64,000 bases of DNA from Dysgonomonas sp. BGC7 (lineage in GTDB: Bacteria; Bacteroidota; Bacteroidia; Bacteroidales; Dysgonomonadaceae). Location of the stretch: assembly GCF_001261735.1 (NCBI RefSeq), contig NZ_CVRP01000017.1, forward strand, positions 80,443 to 144,442. Reading direction: 5' to 3'. This document shows positions 48,312-58,291 of this stretch, in pieces (the stretch's first letter is position 1; each line of letters starts with the position of its first letter). A model generated the notes under the pieces. It was not told the DNA's origin and searched no databases. It saw only the letters and a list, made by a program, of their open reading frames with translations. The position numbers were made by a program, and so were the translations under genes.

Positions 48312-49502
48312 TTATTCAGGGCATCTTACATGATCCATAAATTTCAAAGTGCTGTAAGCTGTTGCGTCATAACCATTACCAGTCATATCTGTTACAACTT
48401 TGCCGTCAGCTCCATTAAATCTCCAGTATGCAACTAATCCCGGAGTAGAAGGATCAACATAACACATGTTATTTATCAGGTCGGCAGGAGATAATGCCTT
48501 TCGCCATACACGCATTTCGCTCACAGCCCCATTAATACCTCTTCCCTTGGCAGAACGTCCGATCATAAACATGGGGTCACTATATACATGTGTTAAGTCC
48601 AGAGCAGTAATGCCTGCGATGTTGCCTGAAGATTCTAATTCTCCATTTACATACATTCTTACATTGCCTCCTTCAAAAACGGCAGCAATATGGAACCATT
48701 TTTCGGTAGAAAACTCTGTTTTGCTGGCAATACCAGGTTTCGCTATTTGCAGTTGATTCGGTTTAATGGATGTATCCCCAAACCGAAGAAGGAAGTTTTC
48801 TTCAAGACCCATAACGCTACTGATGTAAGGATTATCTGCCTGAAACTTATTTACATAAATTCTTGTTTCATAAGTTACAGCAGGCAGAGCTTTCAGACTG
48901 GCATCGTTATTTTTTGAAAAGTCAACTTGTAAGTAATTGCTTGTTAAAATCGCAGCTTGAGTTATTATTGTTTGATTTATAACAAAGTAGATAGTTGCCG
49001 ATGGCTGTAATATATCTATTCCTCCATTATTGCTAACTATACTGATAGGTAAAACATAGGTGACACCTTCTTCGAAAGAAGAAATATCATTTACTGACAA
49101 TTTCATTGGGGTAGATACACTAGACCCTGATTTTATCAATACTTGATTTTTATTCAGCCCTAATATCTCTTTATCTGTTTCTTCGGGATCAGGGTTGGGC
49201 TTTGAAATTGTGTAACTACCCTTGGGTAGTGGCTCGTAATTTTTCTGAAACCGTCTGTTATAAGATTCGATTAGAGATAAATCTTCTTTTAGGTCAATAG
49301 TCATACTTTGACTAAGCTTGTCGGAAGAAGAAACATTGAAAGCTATCTCGGATGCCGGAGCGTCGGGGTCGACAGTAAATAATCTGGAAACAGAGTTTTC
49401 TACTCCCGACATGTAAATAACATCCCGGTAGTCTTCACTGTCTTTACACGCTATTAACAAAATGGCGCAAAGACCTATGGCTATAATATTATTTAGTTTC
49501 AT
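48312..49502 (-). CDS. DUF1735 / LamG-domain surface lipoprotein
   Basis: 396 aa lipoprotein (lipobox ILLIAC). DUF1735 (BT_3987-like N-terminal) at about 20-155: VIYMSGVENSVSRLFTVDPDAPASEIAFNVSSS, then a concanavalin-like LamG/laminin-G domain from about 170 to 390: FSTEKWFHIAAVFEGGNVRMYVNGELESSGNI and VSEMRVWRKALSPADLI. A glycan-binding surface protein of the locus is likely. Last gene of the SusC-SusD-GH18 series. Confidence 0.9.
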   Translation of the reverse strand: MKLNNIIAIGLCAILLIACKDSEDYRDVIYMSGVENSVSRLFTVDPDAPASEIAFNVSSSDKLSQSMTIDLKEDLSLIESYNRRFQKNYEPLPKGSYTISKPNPDPEETDKEILGLNKNQVLIKSGSSVSTPMKLSVNDISSFEEGVTYVLPISIVSNNGGIDILQPSATIYFVINQTIITQAAILTSNYLQVDFSKNNDASLKALPAVTYETRIYVNKFQADNPYISSVMGLEENFLLRFGDTSIKPNQLQIAKPGIASKTEFSTEKWFHIAAVFEGGNVRMYVNGELESSGNIAGITALDLTHVYSDPMFMIGRSAKGRGINGAVSEMRVWRKALSPADLINNMCYVDPSTPGLVAYWRFNGADGKVVTDMTGNGYDATAYSTLKFMDHVRCPE

Positions 49503-49527
49503 GTATTTTCTTTTAAAGATTTATAAT

Positions 49528-50517
49528 CTATTTTGCCGGATTCATTATCTGAATAGCTTGTCTCAAATATTTATAATCGGGAGTGTGTTTATACTCGTTT
49601 TCCATATGATAAGTTCCTGCACCACCTTTTCTATGGTATTCTCCATCTATTTTCGGATTAAACCAAGCCATTGCTTCAAGAGAAGGTACAGTTATCCTGT
49701 TTCCTTCCGGAGTTGTAACTGTTGCTCCAGCCTTTCCTCCCGTACTCCACCATTTTTCGAAATCTTCGGTAAAGATATATTTTTCGGCAGGCCATCCTTT
49801 GGCAAGTGCATTGTTGAAACGTCCTTGCAAATCTCCTTCTCCTGAAGAATCATAGGCTTGTACGATTCCGTAGTCGAAGCATTCTACTATATCTGCATGT
49901 ACTGCATATGGAACCCCATCGATAACCAGTAGTTTTCCGGTACCTGATTTTGGGCCGAAATATTGACTTAGCGCTAATACAAAGTCTTTCATCAGTGCAT
50001 TATTATGCCCTACAAGAGGACCTACTCCGCCGAAGCCAGGCTCATAGTCCAGATCAAGTCCATCATAGTTGTATTTGTACATAGTATCTGCAAGAGCTTT
50101 TGCATATTCTCGCACCCCTTCCGTATTGGCTTCAAACGGAGATGGTACTTCATGTGCAAAAATTGTGTATGTAACTTTTGTTCCCAATACTTTCTGTACA
50201 TAAGTTAAGTCTGCCCTTTGTGCGTCTGAAATATCCCAGTATTTTCCCCATATAGATACTATGTCTACACTATCGGGAATTGAAGATAATCTAGTTCCCA
50301 TAGAAGGAGTTTCTGTGTTCCAACCTCCAAACCATCCAAAAGCTACGGCATGATCGGAATTCTTGTACTCTCTCAGATTTTTATAATATTCCTCACTTTT
50401 GGGAGGTGTTTTGCCCACTATCTTATTTTCCGGATCAACTTCGTCTATGCACGATATTAAAGTGAAAGAGAAAAAGAAGAGCAATAATATATTAGTTAAT
50501 ATTTTCATAATTTTCAT
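49528..50517 (-). CDS. GH18 endo-beta-N-acetylglucosaminidase
   Basis: 329 aa from the ATG at 50515-50517, 7 bases after the SusD stop. Lipoprotein (lipobox ...TLISC). The GH18 catalytic signature YDGLDLDYEP is present with catalytic Glu159; substrate-side residues HEVPSPFEA, FDYGIVQAYDSSGEG and MAWFNP also match EndoF/EndoH-like GH18. It cleaves between the two core GlcNAc residues of N-glycans, releasing the oligosaccharide (family knowledge). Placed on the cell surface by its lipid anchor. Confidence 0.93.
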   Translation of the reverse strand: MKIMKILTNILLLFFFSFTLISCIDEVDPENKIVGKTPPKSEEYYKNLREYKNSDHAVAFGWFGGWNTETPSMGTRLSSIPDSVDIVSIWGKYWDISDAQRADLTYVQKVLGTKVTYTIFAHEVPSPFEANTEGVREYAKALADTMYKYNYDGLDLDYEPGFGGVGPLVGHNNALMKDFVLALSQYFGPKSGTGKLLVIDGVPYAVHADIVECFDYGIVQAYDSSGEGDLQGRFNNALAKGWPAEKYIFTEDFEKWWSTGGKAGATVTTPEGNRITVPSLEAMAWFNPKIDGEYHRKGGAGTYHMENEYKHTPDYKYLRQAIQIMNPAK

Positions 50518-50524
50518 TTTTAAA

Positions 50525-52105
50525 TTATTTAGCATCCCACCATAATTTTGTGCCTCCTGTATCAGAACCTCCTAATAATCCTATAGCTTTATCCACTTCC
50601 TCTCTGTTTTTATTGTATTCTTCCTGAGGAAATACTATTCTTCTTATTTGAGTAGTTGTATTTATCTGACCATTGCTACGGTTACTCACAACCGGGAATA
50701 TGCGTGGGTATCCTGTGCGTCTGAATTCGGACCATGCTTCTTGCCCTTCAGGAAACATTGCTATCCATTTCTGAGTAATTATTCGTTCCAACTTTGTTTC
50801 GAAAGAAGCACTTTCCTGCCATGCGATTGTTATTGTCGAGCTGGCTGCTATACCCGAAGAACCAACCATATCCTGAAATCTTATTGGTTTATCTGTCGAG
50901 TTTATGATATAGGCATCTACTCCACTTACGCTATGCTGAGTGAAGGAAGCCCGAATTCCCAGCTCATAAAAGTCTTTTGCTGTTCCTCCCATATTCCAGT
51001 TTCTCGAAGCTCCCTCTGCTAATAGAAAGTAAGCCTCAGCTGCCGTCATCCATAACACCGGAGTACTTTTCAGAACATTAGGTGTAGACATTTTTTCATA
51101 AGGAGCTTTGTCATTTATAGACAAGCCGTTCCTTACTCCATGATAGGCTCCATCTGATGTCGGCTGAAAATATGCCGCTAATCTCGGATCCTTATATCCG
51201 TTAAGGTAAGAGTCCATCGAAGCTCCCATTCTTGTATCTGCATAAGAATTCCATACTGTTTCCAGTGGATTGTATACTACATTTCCTCCATACGATTTTA
51301 ACTGTGCAATATCAGGAATGTCAGTTAATAATCCATATTTTTGATTTGCAGCTTCTTCTGCATGTTGTTTGGCAAGGGCGGGCTCAATGTAGCTTAAACG
51401 CATGGCCAATCTGAGCCGTAAGGTATTCCCTAACTTTAGCCATTTCTGAGCATCTCCGGCATATATCATATCATATTTTACCAAAGGCTTATCTCCTTTA
51501 GTGTTTGCATCAACAAAATCGGAGAGCTCTTTCGTTGCCTCTTTTAACTCTTCCAGAAATTTTTTATAAACTACCTCCTGGCTATCATAAGGGGTGGTTA
51601 AGCCCCCTGCTCCAAATTTGGTATAAGGTATAGGGCCATGATTATCTGCCAGACGATGCATCCCCATGACTTTTACTATTGTAACCATTGACAAGTACAC
51701 TTTATCGTCGGTTTTTGCTAATATTTTGATATAGGGCCCCATTATTTTATTATATCCGTTAGTAAAACCAACGTCATTCCATTTGTCAAAGTACAGATTG
51801 TATGTTCCGTTATGGCTCGAAGAGTTCCATGTTCCTATATGTGCCATATAGCCGGAGAAAATGTCTCCTGTCAGGTTCTGTGCACGTTGATACTCATTGG
51901 CATCAACATCGGACGTAGGAATTACATCTTTAAGCATAGCATTAAAGTGACCTCCGATAAAGAGACCATCTTTGCTCATATCATCTTCTGTACCTGCATA
52001 TTCGTTCACATTGTCTTCAAGGCAGGAAACAAAAGAACCTGACATTGAGATAATAATAAGCGAGGTAAAGAATAGCCTAAATATTTTATATACATTGTTT
52101 TTCAT
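50525..52105 (-). CDS. SusD/RagB-like outer-membrane glycan-binding lipoprotein
   Basis: 526 aa with lipobox MSGSFVSC. SusD-like TPR-based fold (second subclass): DMIYAGDAQKWLKLGNTLRLRLAMRLSYIEP, VLWMTAAEAYFLLAEGA, IITQKWIAMFPEGQEAWSEFRRTGYPRIFP and QEEYNKNREEV. It sits as lid over the SusC barrel and binds the glycan. Downstream of susC by 11 bases. Confidence 0.95.
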   Translation of the reverse strand: MKNNVYKIFRLFFTSLIIISMSGSFVSCLEDNVNEYAGTEDDMSKDGLFIGGHFNAMLKDVIPTSDVDANEYQRAQNLTGDIFSGYMAHIGTWNSSSHNGTYNLYFDKWNDVGFTNGYNKIMGPYIKILAKTDDKVYLSMVTIVKVMGMHRLADNHGPIPYTKFGAGGLTTPYDSQEVVYKKFLEELKEATKELSDFVDANTKGDKPLVKYDMIYAGDAQKWLKLGNTLRLRLAMRLSYIEPALAKQHAEEAANQKYGLLTDIPDIAQLKSYGGNVVYNPLETVWNSYADTRMGASMDSYLNGYKDPRLAAYFQPTSDGAYHGVRNGLSINDKAPYEKMSTPNVLKSTPVLWMTAAEAYFLLAEGASRNWNMGGTAKDFYELGIRASFTQHSVSGVDAYIINSTDKPIRFQDMVGSSGIAASSTITIAWQESASFETKLERIITQKWIAMFPEGQEAWSEFRRTGYPRIFPVVSNRSNGQINTTTQIRRIVFPQEEYNKNREEVDKAIGLLGGSDTGGTKLWWDAK

Positions 52106-52116
52106 TATCTTTTGCT

Positions 52117-55100
52117 TTAAAATTGAACTTTAACTCCAAATCCTATATTCCTAAGACTTGGTTGCATAAAATAGTCTAATCCCTGAAAATAAGTTCCGGT
52201 AGAGGCTGTTAACTCTGGATCGAAAGGAGCTTTATTATATATCATCCATAGGTTTCGTCCAATTAAAGAAACAGAAAGAGCACTTATTTTATGATTGAAC
52301 CACTTAGTAGGGAATGTATAAGAAAGAGAGGCTTCCCGAAGTCTTACATTCGTCATGCTATAAACATATTCAGACAATACTCCCGTTGTTCCTCCGGCAG
52401 CAACAGCGTAATATGCTTCAGCATCCATCGGTTTTCCATTTACCAGTACACCGCCATTGTCCCGGGCTTTTGCCGAAGCTTTAGATACTCCATATCTATC
52501 CAGTAGAGCTTGAGTTGCAGATACTCCAACTCCTCCAATACGGGCATCTACAAGAAAGTTAAGATCAAACCCTTTGTAAGAAATAGTATTATTCCACCCA
52601 AAATTGAAGCGAGGTGCAACAGATCCGGCTTTTACCCAATTGTTTGGATCGCTATTGATAGCCCCAGTTGATGGGTCTACTTTTATATTTCCTTTCGAGT
52701 CTTTCTCAAGAGTAGAAACATAAATGTCTCCCAAAGTACCACCTTCGGTGAGGGTCATACGATATGTTCCTGTAGAACTGACATCTATACCATCTTCAGC
52801 TTGAATAGGTGTACCTGTTATTGGGTCTAATGTTCCTTTTGGTATAAGTGTTTTTATTTTATTTCTATTAAGAGTAAAGTTGAGGTTAGTCGAATAGCTG
52901 ACAGCTCCTATATTATCGTTATACCCCAAAGAAGCTTCAATACCCCAATTGTTTACTTTACCTGCGTTAAGATAATAGTCTGAATATATTGAGCTAGGTG
53001 CAGCCTCGAAATGGAATAGCTGATTGTAAGTGTCTGTATTGTAGTAGGTCACATCTAAATTAATCCTGTTGCCCCAAAATTTCATGTTAGTTCCAAACTC
53101 ATAGGCTTTCGTTCTTTCCGGTTTGAGATTTGAGAAAGGCATCGCCGACTCTGTTTTTAAATTCCCATCATTTAATTCATACGAAGTTTTAGTAATGAAA
53201 CGTGGAGGCGGATTACCTACTTCTGAATAAGAGAATCTGAGTTTTAAGAACGATATTTGAGCTTTAGACATGTCAAACATATCACTTATTATTCCCGATA
53301 CCCCTACTGATGGGTAAAATACGCCTGTGCTATTAGTTCCTTTTAGGGTTGATGTCCAGTCATTTCTTGCTGTTAGGTCAAGAAAAACTAAACTTTTCCA
53401 ACCTAATTGTGCAGTAGCAAATACAGCTTCTGTATTATCTCTGAATCCACTTTGATTTACTTTAGTCTGAGGATCATTTTTATTTATATTTTCTTGTGAA
53501 AATCGGTTAGGAACAAGCCCTAAGTGACCTTCATAGCTATTTATCCTTTGGTCGTAATGGAAGTAGCTTGTACCTAGAGCCCCAGTCAGACTTAAATCGC
53601 CAAATCGTTTGTCAACTGTGGCCATAAAGTCCATATACAATTGCTTATCGCTCATTCTTTGATTCATATAATTCCCTGTTTCGGAAGCGAACAATAAATC
53701 AGATGACGCATAAATCTTTCTTTCGAAAGTATTTTCCATATTGTCCATTCTGACACGACCTGTCAGATTTAACCAACTAGAGGCTTTATATTTTAGGGTA
53801 CTGTATAAAATATAACGATCTCTCTCGTTTTCGAATAATTTCCGATTTACAGTCCAGTATGGATTTTCGATACCTAATCCCTGATTGCCATACTTTGATG
53901 GCCAGTTCTGAACTTTGAAGTTGCGAACTTCGTTAAAAGTTTCATAAATTTTATAGTTTGCTATATCATCTCCTCTAGGGAACAAATAGATCGGAAGCAG
54001 AGGATTGTGATATTGCCCCTGAGTCATCATGTTCCTATTGTCTTCATTTATGTAAGATATGGAGAAGTCGAATTCTAACTTATCTTTTATGATATCAGCT
54101 GTATTGCGTACTGTCAGATTGTAACGATTCAGTTTATTGTTAGGAATAATTCCTCTCGAATTTGTCGTTGCAAGAGATACATATGTCGTATTGGTCTCTC
54201 CTCCGAAAGATGCTGTTAGAGAATTAGTTTCCACATAGCCCGTCTGGAAGAAATCTTTTGGATCATACGAAGCCATCTCGGAAGTCTTTTTAGAACCCCA
54301 ACTTTGAAAACTCTGATCTCTGGAGCCATATGTGTCCTGAAATTCAGGCATAACAAAAGGATTTAGAAAAATAGAATTGTTTGCATAATTAATTTTCAAT
54401 CCTTTTTCTCCTTTTTTAGTTGTAATTAAAATCACACCATTAGCTCCTTGATTTCCATATAGAGCGGCGGCGGCAGGGCCACTAAGAACAGACAGGCTCT
54501 CTATATCTTCAGGATTAATATTGGCAAATGCGTCTCTGTCTCCTCCATCCGGTGACTCAAAGATATTCTCAGGTTGTTCGCCTCTGATATCATATAAAGG
54601 AACTCCATCTACCACATATAGTGCATTATTATTACCCATAATAGATTTGGCTCCACGCATAACTACTCTGGCTGATCCTCCGATACCTGAGGCACTCTGA
54701 TTTATTTGCATACCTGCAACCTTACCTGCCAGACTGTTTATAAAATTAGCATCTTTTACAACGGTTAATTCACCTCCTTTTACTTCCTGTACATTGTATG
54801 TCAATACTTTTGCTTCTCTTTTGATTCCCAGGGCCGTAATAACTACTTCATTGAGAGCCACGTTGTCTTCTTTCATTACAACGTTATATGTCATGTCTCC
54901 CTTTACTACAGTTTTGATTGGGGTATAGCTTATATATGAAAATTCTATTTCATCTCCATCGTGAGCCTTGATTACATAGTTTCCGCTAATATCGGTGAGA
55001 GTACCAATAGTAGTTCCTTTTACAGAAACAGTTACTCCGATCAGAGGTTCTCCCGACTCATCTTTTACACTACCCCTTACTGTTCTTGTAATTTGTTGAG

Positions 55101-55446
55101 TTGTTTTTACTGCATTGTTTATCGTTCCTGAGGATAAGTAAATGATTTTGTCTTCAACTTTATAAGTCACTCCTTTGCCGACTAATATTTTATCTAAGAT
55201 CTCTTTTACACTGGCATTAGTAAGATCTAATGCTCCAACTTTTATATCTCCTATTTTATCTTCATAAAAAAACTGATAATCCGACTGAGATTTAATTGCT
55301 TTAATGATATCTGAAAATTTACCTTCTTTTTGTTTGATGTTTATTTGGGCGAAAGCAACACCACAAAAACATAGTAAAAAAAGGAAGATATTCATCCTGT
55401 GCACAAAATATGTGCCGGGAGAATAAATACATTTTTTTTTCTTCAT
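52117..55446 (-). CDS. SusC/RagA TonB-dependent transporter with STN domain
   Basis: 1109 aa. After the signal region, an STN (secretin/TonB short N-terminal) domain at about 34-105, a carboxypeptidase-regulatory-like beta-sandwich at 120-200 (GSVKDESGEPLIGVTVSVKGTTIGTLTDISGNYVI), a plug (220-335; ALYVVDGVPLYDIRG, IESLSVLSGPAAAALYGNQGANGVILITTKKG), and a C-terminal barrel. The STN domain is the part that contacts FecR-type anti-sigma factors. FecR and ECF genes lie just upstream, so this receptor likely signals through them. Confidence 0.95.
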   Translation of the reverse strand: MKKKKCIYSPGTYFVHRMNIFLFLLCFCGVAFAQINIKQKEGKFSDIIKAIKSQSDYQFFYEDKIGDIKVGALDLTNASVKEILDKILVGKGVTYKVEDKIIYLSSGTINNAVKTTQQITRTVRGSVKDESGEPLIGVTVSVKGTTIGTLTDISGNYVIKAHDGDEIEFSYISYTPIKTVVKGDMTYNVVMKEDNVALNEVVITALGIKREAKVLTYNVQEVKGGELTVVKDANFINSLAGKVAGMQINQSASGIGGSARVVMRGAKSIMGNNNALYVVDGVPLYDIRGEQPENIFESPDGGDRDAFANINPEDIESLSVLSGPAAAALYGNQGANGVILITTKKGEKGLKINYANNSIFLNPFVMPEFQDTYGSRDQSFQSWGSKKTSEMASYDPKDFFQTGYVETNSLTASFGGETNTTYVSLATTNSRGIIPNNKLNRYNLTVRNTADIIKDKLEFDFSISYINEDNRNMMTQGQYHNPLLPIYLFPRGDDIANYKIYETFNEVRNFKVQNWPSKYGNQGLGIENPYWTVNRKLFENERDRYILYSTLKYKASSWLNLTGRVRMDNMENTFERKIYASSDLLFASETGNYMNQRMSDKQLYMDFMATVDKRFGDLSLTGALGTSYFHYDQRINSYEGHLGLVPNRFSQENINKNDPQTKVNQSGFRDNTEAVFATAQLGWKSLVFLDLTARNDWTSTLKGTNSTGVFYPSVGVSGIISDMFDMSKAQISFLKLRFSYSEVGNPPPRFITKTSYELNDGNLKTESAMPFSNLKPERTKAYEFGTNMKFWGNRINLDVTYYNTDTYNQLFHFEAAPSSIYSDYYLNAGKVNNWGIEASLGYNDNIGAVSYSTNLNFTLNRNKIKTLIPKGTLDPITGTPIQAEDGIDVSSTGTYRMTLTEGGTLGDIYVSTLEKDSKGNIKVDPSTGAINSDPNNWVKAGSVAPRFNFGWNNTISYKGFDLNFLVDARIGGVGVSATQALLDRYGVSKASAKARDNGGVLVNGKPMDAEAYYAVAAGGTTGVLSEYVYSMTNVRLREASLSYTFPTKWFNHKISALSVSLIGRNLWMIYNKAPFDPELTASTGTYFQGLDYFMQPSLRNIGFGVKVQF

Positions 55447-55607
55447 CTAATTGTTGTTTTTCGTTAATAATATAAAGTTAACCTTCTTGAATCTGGTATT
55501 TATCAATACTCTAATTTTTTTATATATATTCTATGTCATAGTAAATAGTTTTTAAAAATTCGATAATAGTCTTCTTTCCATTTCTTATAATGAAACAGCT
55601 TTAAAAC

Positions 55608-55645
55608 AAAATACACTTAGTCTAAATTTAGATTAAGTGTATTTT
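55608..55645 (-). terminator. Terminator between the fecR and susC genes
   Basis: A long inverted repeat (AAATACACTTA paired with TAAGTGTATTT around TCTAAATTTAGA). It separates the sigma-FecR unit from the susC operon. Confidence 0.7.
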
Positions 55646-55671
55646 TAAGTTTCGTTAACAGTAAAAAGATA

Positions 55672-56685
55672 CTAATTGGGAAGTATCCTAATCTTTGTTC
55701 CTTTTGATTCGTATTTGAATGGAATCGTATTTGTAAGAGAGTTTAAGACGGAGTCTATACTGTCTCGCTTCTTTATTACGCCAGAATATTTATATCTGAT
55801 ATTTAGTCCCGGGTCAAGGAATATTTCAACTCCATAAAGATACTCGAGCGTTTCTCTTATATCCAGTATTGTAGCATTCTCGAATGTTATAAGATCATTA
55901 TGCCACACAGCATCAAGCACAGCATTTGTGTCATATACTTTTAGTCTGTGATCAGAATGGTCTATTTCAGCTTTCTGTCCGGGAGATAATGTAATGTGTC
56001 CCTCGTCCTTATTTCCTTTTACCTCTATTTCTCCACTAATTAATGTAACTGAGGACTTATTGTCTGTTGCAGAGTTTTTTATATTGAACGAGGTACCTAA
56101 AACTCGTACGTTAAATGCTTCACTTTCTACATAGAATGGACATTTTTCATCTTTTGCTACTTCAAAGTATGCCTCTCCTGTAAGATGAATCCTTCTTTCA
56201 GACTTTCCTTTAAACGATTCTGGATAACTGATACTTGAATTATGATTTAACCAGACTTTGGTGCCATCTGCCAGAATAACTTCTTTTGCTTTAAGTTCTT
56301 CGTTTTGGATTAATGATAAGTGCTCATTATGTATTACATTACTGTTGTTGAGGAAATAATACCCAAAACCTAGTGTAGATACAATTACTATAATACATGC
56401 AGATACTTTTAGGAAGGTAAGGTTGTACCTTTTTCTCTTTGTCGAGGATTCTGTTTCTGTAGTATTGTATAATAACTTTTTTAATAGCCGGTCTTTTTCT
56501 ATTTCTAAATAGTCTTCTTTTGAAGAATCGTCAAATTCGATAGAGTTGTACAGAGATTCAAGGTCAAAGAGATATTTCTTATTGTTTTCATCTTCTTTAA
56601 TCCATTTTAAAATAACTTCATATTCTTCATCTGAAGCTGTTTTTTCGAGATATCGTAATATAATTTCCTTATTAATTGTATTCAT
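55672..56685 (-). CDS. FecR family anti-sigma factor
   Basis: 337 aa. N-terminal cytosolic FecR/DUF4880-like region (1-80), one membrane helix (about 92-112, FLKVSACIIVIVSTLGFGYYFL), then the periplasmic FecR domain (140-260; LADGTKVWLNHNSSISYPESFKGKSERRIHLTGEAYFEVAKDEKCPFYVESEAFNVRVLGTSFNI) and a STN-like C-terminal domain (270-335). It inhibits its sigma factor until the STN of SusC signals. Follows the ECF gene by 47 bases. Confidence 0.93.
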   Translation of the reverse strand: MNTINKEIILRYLEKTASDEEYEVILKWIKEDENNKKYLFDLESLYNSIEFDDSSKEDYLEIEKDRLLKKLLYNTTETESSTKRKRYNLTFLKVSACIIVIVSTLGFGYYFLNNSNVIHNEHLSLIQNEELKAKEVILADGTKVWLNHNSSISYPESFKGKSERRIHLTGEAYFEVAKDEKCPFYVESEAFNVRVLGTSFNIKNSATDNKSSVTLISGEIEVKGNKDEGHITLSPGQKAEIDHSDHRLKVYDTNAVLDAVWHNDLITFENATILDIRETLEYLYGVEIFLDPGLNIRYKYSGVIKKRDSIDSVLNSLTNTIPFKYESKGTKIRILPN

Positions 56686-56732
56686 TTGTCTATTTTCTAA
56701 TATACTTAAAACAGTTTTACGGAATAATGCAC

Positions 56733-57287
56733 TTAGTTAAAGAAGTGTAAAATCAGTAGAAGCTTTAATAGATGTAATAATTTCTGCTTCAATAATTTTC
56801 GGGACTGATATAAGTGAGCTTCTACTGTCCGCAGAGAGATAGCCAAGGTTTCGGCTATTTCTTTATTCTTTAGTCCATATATATAACTTAGTCGAAATAC
56901 ACTTTTAGATTGGGGTGGTAAAGTATCAATTGCTGATTCTATTTTTTCTTTCAATTCTTTATTTTCTATGTATTTTAGAACATCTATATTTTCCGGCGAA
57001 AGGTATTTCAGTTTTTCGTTATATATTTCAATTCTGGCTGTAGAATATTTGTTGACAACAGCAATATGTTTCAACTTGTTGATAGATTTTGTATAAACCG
57101 ATCTATATAAAAAAGATGAAATATAGTCTCCTGCTTCAACTTCCTCTTTTCGTTCCCAGAGTTCTACAAAAGCATCCTGTACAATATCTTCGGCATTATC
57201 TTTGTCTACAAAAGAAGAAGCATATTTAACTAATGCTAAATAGTATTTGTCAAATAAATCTATATAAATCTGTTTAGATAAATTCAT
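56733..57287 (-). CDS. ECF sigma factor of the FecR-SusC signalling system
   Basis: 184 aa. Sigma2: FDKYYLALVKYASSFVDKDNAEDIVQDAFVELWER; sigma4: LPPQSKSVFRLSYIYGLKNKEIAETLAISLRTVEAHLYQSRKLLK. The fit to the family of ECF factors linked to host-glycan loci in Bacteroidetes is good. It should transcribe the susC operon once released from FecR. Confidence 0.93.
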   Translation of the reverse strand: MNLSKQIYIDLFDKYYLALVKYASSFVDKDNAEDIVQDAFVELWERKEEVEAGDYISSFLYRSVYTKSINKLKHIAVVNKYSTARIEIYNEKLKYLSPENIDVLKYIENKELKEKIESAIDTLPPQSKSVFRLSYIYGLKNKEIAETLAISLRTVEAHLYQSRKLLKQKLLHLLKLLLILHFFN

Positions 57288-57822
57288 TGTTAAGAGAAGT
57301 TACACATTGTAATATAGGTATGTGATAGTTTTTGATACTGAGCTTTTTCAATTGGGTATTACTATTCAAATATCGTGAATAATATTAATATATTCATATA
57401 CATTAAAAAATATTTCTGTTTGAAATGTTTATTAAAAATGATCTGTATTGTTTTTTGCGGAAGTAGTATAATTGAGAAAAGGTGCACGAAGAGAGATAGC
57501 TTTGATGTATGGTGTGTGAGTAAATAATGTGTTTCCTGAAAACTGTTTAACGAAAAAAGTCACTACTTGAGCGACCTTTCTTGTTAAGTAGCAAATGATA
57601 TATAAGACTGATGTATGGTAGCCGTTTGTTTCAGCTTCTTGTTCGGCATTGAATTATATCGGACTAGTGGGCATTCTATCACAATTTAGGTTTTGAGTAC
57701 CAGAGTCACAAAAGTTTAGGTAGTTTAGGAGTTGAGTATTTGATAGGAACAAAATATAAGCTTTAGGTATATAAGTTAAGATTGTTTGAAGTCGCTTGTC
57801 TGGGAAGATGGGCGGCTTTTAT
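57288..57822. other. Gene-free intergenic region
   Basis: About 535 bases, A+T-rich, with no convincing ORF on either strand. It contains an imperfect terminator-like hairpin near 57556-57585 (minus strand GTCGCT...AGTGAC then a T-run) and another at about 57789-57816 (AAGTCGC with GCGGCTT). TTTAGG-type short repeats occur near 57690-57770. Possible remnant of a lost gene. Confidence 0.4.
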
Positions 57823-58197
57823 TTAGTTATATTTAATATACTTATATGTAAGTGGATCATCTGTAAGGATAAGTACATTTTTATCAATTGAATATCCGTA
57901 TTTTCGGTTTCTAAAGTAGTCAGTATGAGTGATAAATAAACTATCCTTTGTTATTATATAAGTTCCTGTTCTCCCCTGATTACCTACTTCAGGTATGCCT
58001 TCATACACATATTGATAAACAGTTGAATACCCTCTAAAGTCAAGCCCTTTTCTGCCAAATATTTCATCATATCTTTCCCATCTGCCTAAGATTTCATCTT
58101 TAAATGTTTTTATTGGCTCGTTTGCGTTATCATTATCTTCATCTTTGCTACAAGCGAAGAAAGAGAGTGTAAGCAATAAGAGTAATAGTTTTTTCAT
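57823..58197 (-). CDS. Small lipocalin-like lipoprotein
   Basis: 124 aa with lipobox (LTLSFFAC). The rest (EILGRWERYDEIFG ... TGTYIITKDSLFITHTDYFRNRKYGYSIDKNVLILTDD) looks like a lipocalin-like/DUF5004-style beta barrel found in many Bacteroidetes lipoproteins. Function unknown. Confidence 0.65.
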   Translation of the reverse strand: MKKLLLLLLTLSFFACSKDEDNDNANEPIKTFKDEILGRWERYDEIFGRKGLDFRGYSTVYQYVYEGIPEVGNQGRTGTYIITKDSLFITHTDYFRNRKYGYSIDKNVLILTDDPLTYKYIKYN

Positions 58198-58249
58198 TGT
58201 TTATGCTTTTTAGTCTGTGTAAAGCTATGAAAGATTTCAGAATGACAAA

Positions 58250-58268
58250 AACCCCAAATTGGGGCTTT
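58250..58268 (-). terminator. Terminator after the region downstream of the truncated haemoglobin gene
   Basis: CCCC at 58252-58255 pairs with GGGG at 58261-58264 (extended by AA/TT), followed on the minus strand by GTTTTTG. It shows that transcription extends past the haemoglobin stop, over the start-less ORF at 58292-58498. Confidence 0.65.
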
Positions 58269-58291
58269 GTTTATCATTTCATCATCGTTTT

